From Closterium sp. Naga37s-1 (lineage: Eukaryota > Streptophyta > Zygnematophyceae > Desmidiales > Closteriaceae), in NCBI GenBank assembly GCA_947471745.1, contig CANJKZ010001028.1, positions 714,501 to 778,500 of the forward strand: DNA of 64,000 nt. The letters are read 5' to 3'. The first letter of the stretch is position 1; the number at the start of each line of letters is the position of its first letter. The notes beneath the pieces are model-generated. The model had not been told where the DNA came from, did no database searches, and worked only from the letters and a program-made list of their open reading frames with translations. Position numbers and translations under genes: made by a program. Shown in pieces: positions 52,396 through 63,030 of the stretch.

Positions 52396-54198
52396 ATGGC
52401 CTACACCCCTCAGTCCAACGGCGTGGCAAAGAGAGCAAACCGAACCATCATAGAGGGCGGGAGAACGATATTGGTGGACTCGGGTCTACCCTTGCGGTTC
52501 TGGCCCCTTGCTATTCGTCATGCTACCGTAATCAAGAACCGGGTGTTGACTCATGTGGGAGGACAGCATTGGGTCCGTATGGAGAAGTGGAGTGGCAAGA
52601 AGCCCCTGGTGGATATGCTTTGTGTCTTCGGGTGCATGTGGCTCGTGCATGTCCCTATGGAGAAGCGTGACAAGCTTCAAGTGGCGGCGGTGTGGGCTGT
52701 TCATTTGGGTCTTGCACGGGGGAGCAAGGGCTGGCTCATGTGGGACCTAAAATCCAACACCATCTTCACCTCTAGAGATGCCAATTTCATGGAGGGTCTC
52801 ATGTTCAAGGAGTGGTCAGAGCAGGGGAGGAGCAAGGTCACCATTCCGCTTCGAATAGAGGTGGGAACGAACGACCCACTTCTCATTCCCATCGAGTTGT
52901 CCTCATCTTCAGAGTTGACAGAGGTGTCACATGACTTGGGAGGTGCTAAAGGGGAGGCAGCAGATGAGGAAGGAGTACTGCAGCTAGGGGAGGCCCCTGT
53001 AGCTGAGAGAGGTGATACCGAGGAGGAGGTGCAGCAGCCTACACCATCCCCTAAGCTTCCACCAAGGCGCACAACCCAAGGGAAGCATGATGCTGTCCGT
53101 GGTAGAGCCAAGGAAGGAGCAGCCAACGAGAGGCCCAAGAGAGCTGCCCATCGAAGGGATTTCATCAAGTATAAAAGGATTGGGGGTCCCAAGGCATTGC
53201 TGGTCCAGGAGGAGGAAGATGAGGAGGAGAAGGGGGCCGAGGGGGAGATGGAGCAGATCTGTTGCTTTGGCGTCAACTTACCTCATGAGCCGGATTCAAT
53301 GAAGGACGCTCTCGCTGGAGATGATCGAGAGGCATGGCTGGCTTCAAGGGAGGATGAGTTCAAGAGCCATATGGAGAATGAAACGTGGACCTTCACCAAT
53401 CTGCCCCCGGGAAGAAAGGCGTTGGATTGCACGTGTGTGTTACGTGTAAAGACCGATGTGGAGGGGAAGTTGGAGAGGCGCAAGACAAGGCTCGTGATGA
53501 AGGGCTTTCAACAGAGAGAGGGGATTGACTTTCAAGAGGTGTTTGTTCCTGTTGCCAAAGCTCCTACGCTCCGGGTGTTGCTAGCAGCCGCTGCCGTTTA
53601 TGGCTGGAAGGTGGAGCAAATTGATGTGAAGATGGCGTTCCTCTATGGCGTGGTAGATGAGGAGATCTACATGAAGCAGCCACAGGGGTATGACGATGGG
53701 AGCGGACGTGTTTGCAGGCTCAAGAAGGCCATCTATGGCCTCAAACAAGGTCCAACGTGCTGGTATGCAAGGCTGGTGGAGGGGTTGAAGGCTCTTACCT
53801 TCAAAGTTAGCGGGTGCGACGAGAGTCTCTTCATGACCGAGAGGGAGGAGGAGAAGGTATTTCTCCTAGTCTACGTCGATGACATCCTCCTCTTCTCTCC
53901 ATCCCTGGAGAGGATCAAGGAGGTGCAAGGGAGGCTGAAGGAGACCTTTCAATGCAAGGCCATTGGACCAGTGGGGTATTACCTTGGTCTCCACGTGGAG
54001 CGGGATGAGGTGAAGGGATGGTTGAGGCTTCACCAACACAAGTACCTTGCAGCCATGGGGGAGAAGTATGGGCTGGAGGAAGGGAGGAGCGTGAAGACTC
54101 CTCTACCCTCAGGGTTCAGCTGCACCTTGATGAAGAGGGGGTTGAGGGGTTGGAGTACGAGTTGCATTGTCGGTTCCAGTAAATGGTGGGGAGCTTGA
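52396..54198 (+). pseudogene. Element J: integrase C-terminus, linker and reverse transcriptase, open over 600 codons
   Basis: The frame starts at YTPQSNGVAKRANRT, where the catalytic Glu of integrase (AER in relatives) is Lys, K12. Integrase C-terminus (LARGSKGWLMWDL, FTSRDANFMEG), an acidic linker, and RT with MENETWTFTNLPPGRKALD, IDVKMAFLYGVVDEEIY, YVDDILLF (YVDD at 493-496) and KYLAAMGEKYGLEEGRS follow. A one-base deletion near 54113 shifts the frame after LPSGF, and the element is cut at 54243. No RNase H is left. Confidence 0.9.
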
Positions 54199-54243
54199 TG
54201 TACGCTTCGGTCAACACTCGCCCCGACATTGCGTTTTCAGTTT

Positions 54244-57200
54244 CTTACGCTTATGGTTGGTACTAAGACTAAGTGTGTTACCAACCTGTACGGTTTGTAA
54301 TAAGAGTAAGTGCGTTACTTTCCTATGTAATTGGTACTAAAAGTAAGTGCATACACTATGTGGTTGGTACTAAGAGTAAGTGCATTACTTATCTGTATCA
54401 TTAGTACTAATAGTAATTGCGTTGCTTACCCATATGGGTGGTACACAGAGTAAGTGTGTTACCCACCTTTATGGTTTGTTTGAAGAGTAAGTGCGTTACT
54501 TTCCTCTGAAGTTGGTAATAAGAATGGGTGCGTTACTTACCCATATGGTTGGTACTCCGAGTAAGCGCAATACTTCTTCGTATGGTTGGTACTAAGAGTA
54601 AGTGCATTACGTACACTGGTGGTTCGTACTAAGAGTAAGTGCGTTAATTACCTGTATGGTTGGTACTAAGAGTAAGTGCGTAACTTAACTGAGTGGTTGG
54701 CACTTACAGTAAGCACGTTACATTCCTCTATGGTTGGTACTAAGTGTAAGTAAGTTACGTACCCTTATGGTTGGTTCTAAGAGTAAGTTTGCTACTTACT
54801 CTTGTGGTTGGTACTGAGAGTAATTGCGTTAAATAACAGTGTCGTTGAACTAAGAGTAATTGCATTACCTACCCGTGTGGTTGGTACTAAGAGTAAGTGC
54901 GCTACTTACCAGTATAGTTTGTTTTAAGAGTAAGTACTTTACGTACCCGTATGAATGGTACTAAGAGTAATTGTATTACATATCAGTATGGTTTGTTTTA
55001 CGTGTAAGTGCGTTACTTTTCTGTGTAGTTGGTACTAAAAGTTAGTACGTAACTTAATTGTGTGGTCGGTACTTAGAGTAGGTGAGTTACTTACCCTTAT
55101 GGTTGGTACTAAGAGCAAGTGCGCTACCTACACTTGTGGTTGGTACTTAGAGTAAGTGCGTTACTTCACCGCATGGTTCAAACTAAGAGTAAGTGCATTA
55201 CCAACCTGTGTAGTTGGTACTAAATGTAAGTGCATTACTTACCCATGTGGTTGGTACTAAGAGTAAGTGCGATATTTACACTTGTGGTTGGTACTAAGAG
55301 TAAGTGCGATATTTACACTTGTGGTTGGTACTAAGAGTAAGTGTGGTTGGTACGAAAGGTAAGCGAGTTTATTACTCGTATTGTTGGTACCAAGAGTAAG
55401 TATGTTACTTACCCGTTTGTTTGGAACTTTGAGTTTGTTACTTACCCGTATGGTTGGTACTTAGAGTAAGCACGTTCATTGCCTGTATGGTTGGTACTAA
55501 AAGTAAGTGCGTTACTTATCCGTCTTTTTGGTACTAAGAGTGAGTGCGTCACTTACCCGTGTGAATGATACTAAGAGTATGCGCGTTACTTACCTGTATG
55601 GTTTGTAATAAGAGTAGGTGCGATACTTTCCTGTGTGGTTGGTACTAAGAGTAAGTGCGTACAGTGTGTGGTTGGTACTAAGAGTAAGTGTGTTACTTAC
55701 CCATATGGTTGGTACTAAGAGTAATTGTGTTTCTTACCCAAATGGTCGGTACTAAGAGTATGTGCGTTACTTACACTTGTGGTTGGTACTAGTGTGTTAC
55801 TTACGCTTGTGGTTGGTAGTAATAGTAATAGCTTTACCTACCCGTATAGTTTGTTTTAAGAGTAAGTGCGGTACTTTCCTGTGCGGTTGGTAATAAGAGT
55901 AAATGCGTTATTTACCCGTATGGTTCGTACTATGAGTAATTGCAATACCTATTTGTATGGTTGCTACTAAGAGTAGTTGCAATACTTACCCATATCGTTG
56001 ACTAAGAGTAAGTGCAATACTTACCCGTATGGTTGGTGCTAAGAGTAAGGGCGTAACTTAACTGAGTGGTTGGTACTTACAGTAATTGCGTTACTTACCT
56101 GTATGGTTGGTACTAAGAGTATGTAAGTTACATACCCTTATTGTTGGTACTAAGAGTAAGTGCACTACTTACACTTATGGTTGGTACGGAGAGTAAGTGC
56201 GTTACTTAACCGTGTGGTTGAACTAAGAGAAAGTGCATTACATACCCGTGTGGTTAGTACTAAGAGTAAGCGTGTAATTACCCGTATGGTTGCTACAAAG
56301 AATAAATGCGTTACTTTCCCGTCTGTTTGGTACTAAGAGTGGGTGCGTTACTTACTCGTCTGAATGATAGTACAATTATGTGCGCTTTTTACGCTTGTGG
56401 TTGGTACTAAGACTAAGTGCGTTCGTTACCTATCAGTACGGTTTGTAATCAGAGTAAGTGCGTTACTTTCCTGTGTGGTTGGTACTAAGAGTATGTGCAT
56501 ACACTGTCTGGTTGGTACTAAGAGTAAATGCATTACTTACCCATATGGTAGGTACTAATTGTAATTGTGTTACTTACCCATATGGGTGGTACTCAGAGTA
56601 AGTGCGTTACCCTCCCTTATAATTTGTTTTAAGAGTAAGTGCGTTACTTTCGTGTACGGTTGGGAATAAGAGTAAGTGTGTTACTTACCCGTGTGGTTGG
56701 TACTAAGAGTAAGCCCTATATTTTTTCGTATGGTTGGTACTAACAGTAATTGCGTTACTTACCCATATGGTTGGTACTAAGAGTAAGTGCGTAACTTAAC
56801 TGAGTGGTTGGTACTTACAGTATGTGCGTTACTTACCTGTATGGTTGGTACTAAGAGTATGTAATTTACGTACCCTTATGGTTGGTCCTAAGAGTAAGTG
56901 CGCTACTAACAATTGTGGTTGGTTCTGAGAGTAAGTGCGTCAAATAACCATGTGGTTGAACTAAGAGTAAATGCATTACATATCTCTGTGGTTGGTACTA
57001 AGAGTAAGTGCATTACTTACCCGTATAGTTGGTACTAAGAATATGTGCGTTACTTATCCGTGTGGTTGGTACTAAGAGTAAGTGAGATATTAACCCGTAT
57101 GGTTGGTACTAAGAGTAAGCGTGTAATTACCCGTATGGTTGCTACTAAGAGTAAGTGCGTTACTTTTCCGTCTGTTTGGTACTAAGAGTGAGTGCGTTTC

Positions 57201-58292
57201 TTATTCGTGTGAATGATACTAAAAGAAAGTGCGCTTTTTACGCCTGTGGTTGGTACTAAGACTAAGTGCGTTACCTACCTGTACGGTTTGTAATAAGAGT
57301 AAGTGCGTTACTTTCCTGTGTGGTTGGTACTAAGAGTAAGTTCGCACACTGTGTGGTTGGTACTAAGAGTAAGTGCGTACACTGTGTGGTTGTTACTAAT
57401 TATAATTGCGTTACTTACCCATATGGGTGGTACTCAAAGTAAGTGCGTTACCCACCCTTATGGTTTGTTTTAAGAGTTAGTGCGTTACTTTCCTGTGCGG
57501 TTGGTAAAAAGCGTAAGTGTGTTACTTACCCATGTGGTTGGTACTAAGAGTAAGCCCTATACTTATTCGTATGGTTGATACTAAGAGTAAGTGCGTAACT
57601 CAACTAAGTGGTTGGTACTAAGAGTAAGTGCGTTACTTACTTTTATGGTTGGTACTAAGAATATGTAAGTTACATACCCTTATGGGTGGTACTAAGAGTA
57701 AGTGCGCTGCTAACACTTGTGGTTGATACTGAGAGTAAGTGCGTTAAATAACCGTGTGGTTGAACTAAGAGTAACTGCATTACATTCCCGTGTGGTTCGT
57801 ACTAAGAGTAAGTGCATTACTTACCCGTATAGTTGATACTAAGAATACGCGCGTTACTTACCTGTGTGGTTGGTACTAAGAGTAAGTGCGATATTTACCC
57901 GTATGGTTAGTACTAAGAGTAAGTGCGTTACTTACCCGTATGGTTGGTAGTAAGTGTAAGCGTGTAATTACCCGTATGGTTGCTACTAAGAGTAAGTGCG
58001 TCACTTTCCCGTCTCTTTGGTACTAGTGAGTGAATCATACTAAAAGTAATTGCGTTACTTACGCTTGTGGTTGGTACTAAGAGTAAGTCCGTTACCTACC
58101 TGTATGGTTTGTAATAAGATTAAGTGCGTTACCTTCCCGTGTGGTTGATACTAAGAGTAAGTGCGTTACTTTCCCGTATGGCTGGTAGTAAGAGTAATTG
58201 TGTTACGTATCCAGATGGTTGGTACAAAGAGTGAGTGCGTTACGTACCCATACGGTTTGTACTAAGAAGAAGTGCGTAACTTACCAGTATGG
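54244..58292 (-). repeat. 37-bp satellite array, inverted orientation (about 109 monomers)
   Basis: The plus strand reads GGTTGGTACTAAGAGTAAGT, the reverse complement of the other arrays, with many single-base variants. This is the longest uninterrupted array. I see no gene; short open frames are chance results. Confidence 0.94.
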
Positions 58293-58423
58293 TGTCAGAA
58301 TAATGAACGAGAATGAATGCATTGAACAGAAGTTGGGTACATGCACTAATCCTAATAGAGTTGTACCCCTTATGGGCTACCCCACTACAGCCTACACAAT
58401 GTAAGCTATATATAAGTTTGACA
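58293..58423 (-). repeat. Element K 3' LTR
   Basis: 131 bp, TGTCAAACTT to TTATTCTGACA on the minus strand, preceded by CTATGGTGGTG as polypurine tract (58424-58434). Confidence 0.9.
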
Positions 58424-58650
58424 CACCACCATAGGCAAAGTGGGGGAAAACAAGTGGTCACAAGACCAGTCAAAAAAAGCAAAGCAAGCTCAGGGTGGAT
58501 AACAAAGTTACCACACAGTCCGAGCACAAGCAAAGGGCCACAAGGCCAGTTCACATGCAGAGTTATATAAAAGAGAACAAACAATACAGTGATGATACCC
58601 TAGCAAGTGCAAGCATGCAGGTATATATAAAGATCACACTACAAGCAAAT
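58424..58650 (-). other. Element K 3' untranslated region
   Basis: Non-coding; the conserved family 3' segment is present. Confidence 0.75.
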
Positions 58651-59427
58651 TCACGCAGTAAGCAAGTGAGGCAAAGTAGGCACAAGGCCTAACACAGTAA
58701 AGAAGCGCTGATGATCACCAGGCGGAAGTGCCTTGGTGAATATATCAGCAGTGTTGGCCCTAGTGGCCATGTACGCAAGACGAAGCTGGCAACGCTACTG
58801 CAACTCTCGAGCAAGGAAGTATCGCAGAGCGATGTGCTTCGTTCTGTGCTCTAGTCTGTGCTCCTGACACAAGGCAATCGTGGTCTTGTTGTCTACGTAC
58901 AGAACTGGAGGCGAACGAGGCTGCTCTCCCAAGTCAGTCAACAAGTAGGTGAGCCAGTGCAGCTCCTGTGCAGCCATGGCCCCTGCGTAGATCTCAGCCT
59001 CACAACTGGAACTGAGAACAGAAGACGAGTGGGTAGACTGCCAGGAAACAGAGCTAGAGCCAAGGCTGAAGGTGTAACCCTGTGACGACCGCTGCGTAGC
59101 TGCGTCGTCAACCCAGGAGGCGTCTGCGTGACCAGTGAGGACAACTGGACCCCGTCCTTCAAGCACGAGCCCCATGCCCAACGTACTGCACAAGTAACGC
59201 AATACCATCTTTGCAGCATCCGAGTGCACCTTTCGGTGCCTACCGGGAGCCACATAGTGAGCCAGGAGGCTAAGAGGGTACGCGAGGTCAGGTCGTGTGC
59301 ACGTCATAAGGTACATGAGGCAACCCACAAGCTCTGGGTACGGACCACTCGCCTCTACGGACTTGTCCGAAGGTGGAGCTGAGAGCGAGTGTCTGGTAGA
59401 CAGAGGACTGGGCTGTGGCGAGGAGAA
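58651..59427 (-). pseudogene. Element K: RNase H and end of RT
   Basis: LMTCTRPDLAYPLSLLAHYV, GHADASWVDD, CEAEIYAGAM, YVDNKTTIALCQEHRLEHRT and YFLARELQ are open in one frame (58795-59328). A single TAG at 58795 separates the terminal segment, which ends with TGA at 58651-58653. The active-site Asp and Glu residues are all present. Confidence 0.87.
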
Positions 59428-60120
59428 CTAGAAACCGAAGCGCTGAAGGACCTGGTGCACCATGAGTGACTGAGTCAGGGTGATGGTGCACTGTGCTCTG
59501 TCCCGGGTGATCTGCAAGCCATGATAGCTGCGCAGTTCACCCAGGTTAGTGCAGGTGTGTCTCTTCTGCAGCTCAGACTTCACAAGGGTCAGTGCCTCAT
59601 TGTCAGCAGTTGCAAAGACGAGGTCGTCGACGTACACGAGGACGTAGAACAGCGGCAACGAGGTGTCGGTGCGTAGAAACAGCGACGGGTCAGCAATAGA
59701 AGGAGCAAACCCAAGAGCCGCAAGTGTAGTCCTTAGTGTGTCGTGCCACTCGCGAGGCGCCTGGCGGAGACCGTAGACTGGCCGCCAGAGGCTCCACTGG
59801 GTACCTGCAAGAAACGACCCAGTAAAGCCAGGTGGGCGGCGCAGCCACATCTCCTCGTGCAGGCTGTCCTGGAAGAAAGTTGTGCTGAAGTCCAGAGAGT
59901 GCAACTTGTAGTCACGCTGAGCAGCGACGTGCAGCAACACCCAAAGAGTAGTCATCTTCGGGGTGGGGGAGAAGGTCTGGAAGTAGAAAACCCCCTGTCG
60001 CTGACTGAAGCCTCGAGCAACGTAACGCGCCTTGAAGGCAGGCGGAGAACCCGGCGGCCGCTTCACCCTGAAAATCTACATGCCATCGACTATGTTCGCT
60101 CCAGGTGGGGGAACCTCATC
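59428..60120 (-). pseudogene. Element K: reverse transcriptase
   Basis: An open frame of 212 codons covers MKRPPGSPPAFKARYVARGF, LDFSTTFFQDSLHEEMW, YGLRQAPREWHDTLRTTL, YVLVYVDDLVF and MVHQVLQRFGF, ending in a TAG. Upstream a TAG replaces the Trp codon in DGMWIFRV (near 60076). Only two stops interrupt RT, so this is one of the better-preserved copies. Confidence 0.87.
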
Positions 60121-61702
60121 GACGTAGGTGCCTGTGGACTTCCAGGATGCCATCTCGGCATCCATGGCTGTTTGCCACTGAGAGGAGAAGGGACTCGTGA
60201 TCGCCTCTACGTAAGAGTGCAGGGTCGGGATGTCTGGTGCATCCGGGTCTCCCTCAGGGGCAAGCAGCATGGAAGCGAAACGAGGTACAGCAGCTGCAAG
60301 ACACTCAAAGTCCTCCTGCCTGTCCTCAAGGACGTCCATGCCAAGAGCGCACTCACCCCTGACAGACGGAGGACTGGTAGACGCAGACTCAGCAACAAGA
60401 GCGGTGGCGTAGTCTAGACGACATGCAGCAGCAAAGTCAAGCAGCTCAGCAACGAGCGCAGACGCAGCAGTGGACTCAAAGGAAGGGTCAGTGACAGCAG
60501 TGGCAAGGAGACGAGAGACAGTGGGACTAGCAGTACGAACGCGGTCAGACTGAGGTTCAGGGAAGGCAGGAAGAGAGGACTCAGGAGGAGCAGGCAGAGG
60601 AACACCCAGTGGAACAGAGGAAGGACAAAATGTCATAGCGTGTGTGCCCGGGACAGGAGGAGGACGCGGACGAGGAACGCGACGACCAGTGCGAACAGGG
60701 GAGGCAGGACGAGACACAGGCGCACGACACTCTGTAAGACCGCCGGTCTGCTCAGTGTAAGGAGAGGGAGCAGGCAGTGGGGTTGTCGGCTGTAACGACG
60801 GCTGCGACTGGTCAGGTGGTGGACACAGTAAGGGAGGAGTAAGGCCAGTAGAAGACGAGACACCAAGATCCTGTTGAAGCAGGGGAACGAAGTACATTCG
60901 CGGCCGCACAGTGCCGCCAGGATCAACAGCTCCAGCACCTCCAGGTCCAGCGCCTCCTGCGCCAGTGTCTCCAACTCCAGCTCCTCCAGCTCCAGCGCCA
61001 CCTGCGCCAGAGCCTCCAGCTCCAGCAGCTCCAGACTCCGTAGGGTCTCCAGCTCCCGCGCACCCAACACCACTAGTCGCGGCAGCTCCAGTACCCCGGG
61101 TGCGAGCAACTCCAGGACCAGTTGCCGCTGTACCTCCAGAAACACCAGCTCCAGTAGTAACTCCAGCACCTCCAGTTCCAGCGGCTCCAGCGGCTCCAGC
61201 TACGCTAGCTCCACTTCGAAGGCGTGCGCGCCAAACAAGCCACTCACGCAGCTGCTGCACCAGCAGACTCCCAGACCAAGCAGAACCCTGAGGCTCAGCA
61301 CCAGACGCCGCACCCTCCGACTCAGCACCCCCAAGCTCAACACCCTCAGGCTCAGCACCCCCTGTCTCAGCACCCCCTGTCTCAGTACTCACAGGCTCAG
61401 CACCCCCAGTCTCAGCACCCCCAGGCTCAGCACCCCCACGCTCAGCACCTCCAGTCTCAGCACCCCCAGGCTCAGCACCCCCAGACGCAGTACCTCTAGA
61501 AGCACCTGAGTCAACAGCTACCTCACTAGGAACAGCACCAGGGGCAGAGTCTACCTGAGAGACACCTGAGGGAGCCGGACCCTGAAGAGGGAGGGGGTCT
61601 ACCGGAGGGGGACCTGGAGCAAGGAAGAGCGGCGGAGGAGGGAGAGGGGCAGATTTGTAGGGGAAGAGACGGTAAAAGGGAACCGACTCGTCAAACGTGA
61701 CG
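60121..61702 (-). pseudogene. Element K: linker with pentapeptide repeats
   Basis: A 438-codon frame (60076-61392) is open from STETGGAETGGAEPEG repeats through LLVQQLREWLVWRARLRSG, a Gly/Ala/Thr-rich region, PRPPPVPGTH and the acidic LVAELLDFAAACRLDYATAL to AMDAEMASWKSTGTYVDEV. It shows the correct reading frame of this linker for the whole family. The integrase C-terminus is cut at 61702. Confidence 0.82.
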
Positions 61703-61705
61703 TCC

Positions 61706-61980
61706 CAACCCCTTTAGAGTCCCCTAGGCAATGTTGTACTCACCTCTTCCTTGCATCAATGAAACTACACGTTTTCAGCCGAGCTGACGTTTTTTGTTCA
61801 CTGCGTAGCGCATACACCTCTGATGAAAGCGAGCAATATACGGTTGGAAAGCAGACACTTGAAGCTAACGTTTGTTTAAGTTTCATTCTCGTATGTTATT
61901 GGAGCTGATTGTGATGGCACTTTGAACATAGGCGGTTCCATGGGCATCGGCGACCCCTAAGTGGACTCTGGACTATAACA
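61706..61980 (+). repeat. Element L 5' LTR remnant
   Basis: The last 275 bp of the LTR, nearly the same as 50995-51269. Confidence 0.9.
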
Positions 61981-62066
61981 AGTGGTATCAGAGCGGTTCT
62001 TCTCTGTCCCTAAGTCTATATGGAGGCTGAAGATCTGCTCCAGCTGGGCCTAGTGGCACTGGTGGC

Positions 62067-63030
62067 GTGAGAGGCGCTGGGGAAGCAGGAAGAGGCGTTG
62101 CAGGCGGATCTGCACCAATAGCATCCGTTTCATCACCAGCCAAGGATGATGTGAAGGCATTCAACCTGGAGAAGTTCTCTGGAGAGGATTGGGCATCATG
62201 GAGCTTCAGGACGGACCTCCTATTTAACCATTATGGGCTGCTTGAAGTGATGGATGGATAATTGAAGAGGCCTGCGAGCGAAGGAGCGACCAAGGAATGG
62301 GATCCCCGATCCAAGGATGGATTCTTCCTTCTCTCTCAATGCCTCTCATCCAACCAGCTGCACCACGCCAAGCATCTCTTCAAGGATATCCAGTATGGTC
62401 CCAAGGCATGGAAAATACTGAAGGATGTCCATGCCTCCAGCAGCGAAGCGATGGTGGTGGTGCTCGAGCGACAACTCCATGCGGTGAAGATCAACGAGGG
62501 TGATGTTGTGAAAGGAGCGTTCGATCATTTCCGGGACCTCTATGTGAAGCTCTTTGCTGCTGGTGTGGACTAACCTGAGAAGATCAAGTGCTACAAGACT
62601 CTCTCCCTACTGCCGGATTCGTCGGGCCCCTTGGTGGTCAACCTCAATGGCAAGATGGACTCATGGTCCCTCAAGTGGATCCGTGCTCAAGTCCTTCAAG
62701 AGGAGTTTCGGAGGAAGGAGCTGACTGCCGGTGCCGGTGAAGGTGGAGACCCTGCCTATGGCATGAAATGCTTCAAGGGGCGTGGCAGCAAGAAACGCAA
62801 GGCCAAGGAAGGCTTTGGAGGGGAGGAGAATTCAGGAGGGAAGCGTGGCAACAAGGGATGGAAGCGGTATGGCGGCAAGTGTTGGTATTGCCATGTGGAA
62901 GGTCACCCGTGGTTTTATGTGTTGCAAGCTACCTGACGGGTGGAGGCCTGGTCAGCCATCAATTGAAGGCTCCAAGGGTGTTCATGGAGCTATGGGAGAA
63001 GGCGTGGGCAGTGAGGAGGACGATGGAGGT
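62067..63030 (+). pseudogene. Element L: gag
   Basis: VRGAGEAGRGVAGGSAPIAS, AFNLEKFSGEDWASWSFRTD, a TAA at 62259-62261, DGFFLLSQCLSSNQLHHAKH, AMVVVLERQLHAVKINEGDV, a TAA at 62571-62573, then VVNLNGKMDSWSLKWIRAQV and the zinc knuckle start CWYCHVEGHPW. The last Cys of the knuckle is lost by a small change and frameshift. Downstream, SIEGSKGVHGAMGEGVGSEE continues the gag frame to a TGA that leads into the minisatellite. Confidence 0.86.

Larger units (their letters stand above)
50791..54243 (+). mobile_element. Element J: copia element of the I family, both ends cut
   Basis: It carries a 3' portion of the 5' LTR (to 51269), primer-binding site TGGTATCAGAGC (51272-51283), gag, half an integrase, linker and most of RT. 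It stops at 54243 in a satellite array of opposite orientation. Protease, GAG-pre-integrase and the first part of integrase are deleted near 52280. Confidence 0.9.
58293..61702 (-). mobile_element. Element K: 3' part of a high-GC copia element
   Basis: From the 3' LTR (58293-58423) it extends through RNase H, RT and linker to 61702, where it is joined to an LTR remnant of element L. Gag, protease, integrase and 5' LTR are missing. It is the closest match to element A in the linker. Confidence 0.9.
61703..63030 (+). mobile_element. Element L: LTR end and gag of the I/J family
   Basis: An LTR remnant (61706-61980) ending GACTATAACA, primer-binding site TGGTATCAGAGC (61983-61994) and a gag pseudogene are present. 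The remainder of the element is replaced by the 24-bp minisatellite. Confidence 0.9.
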
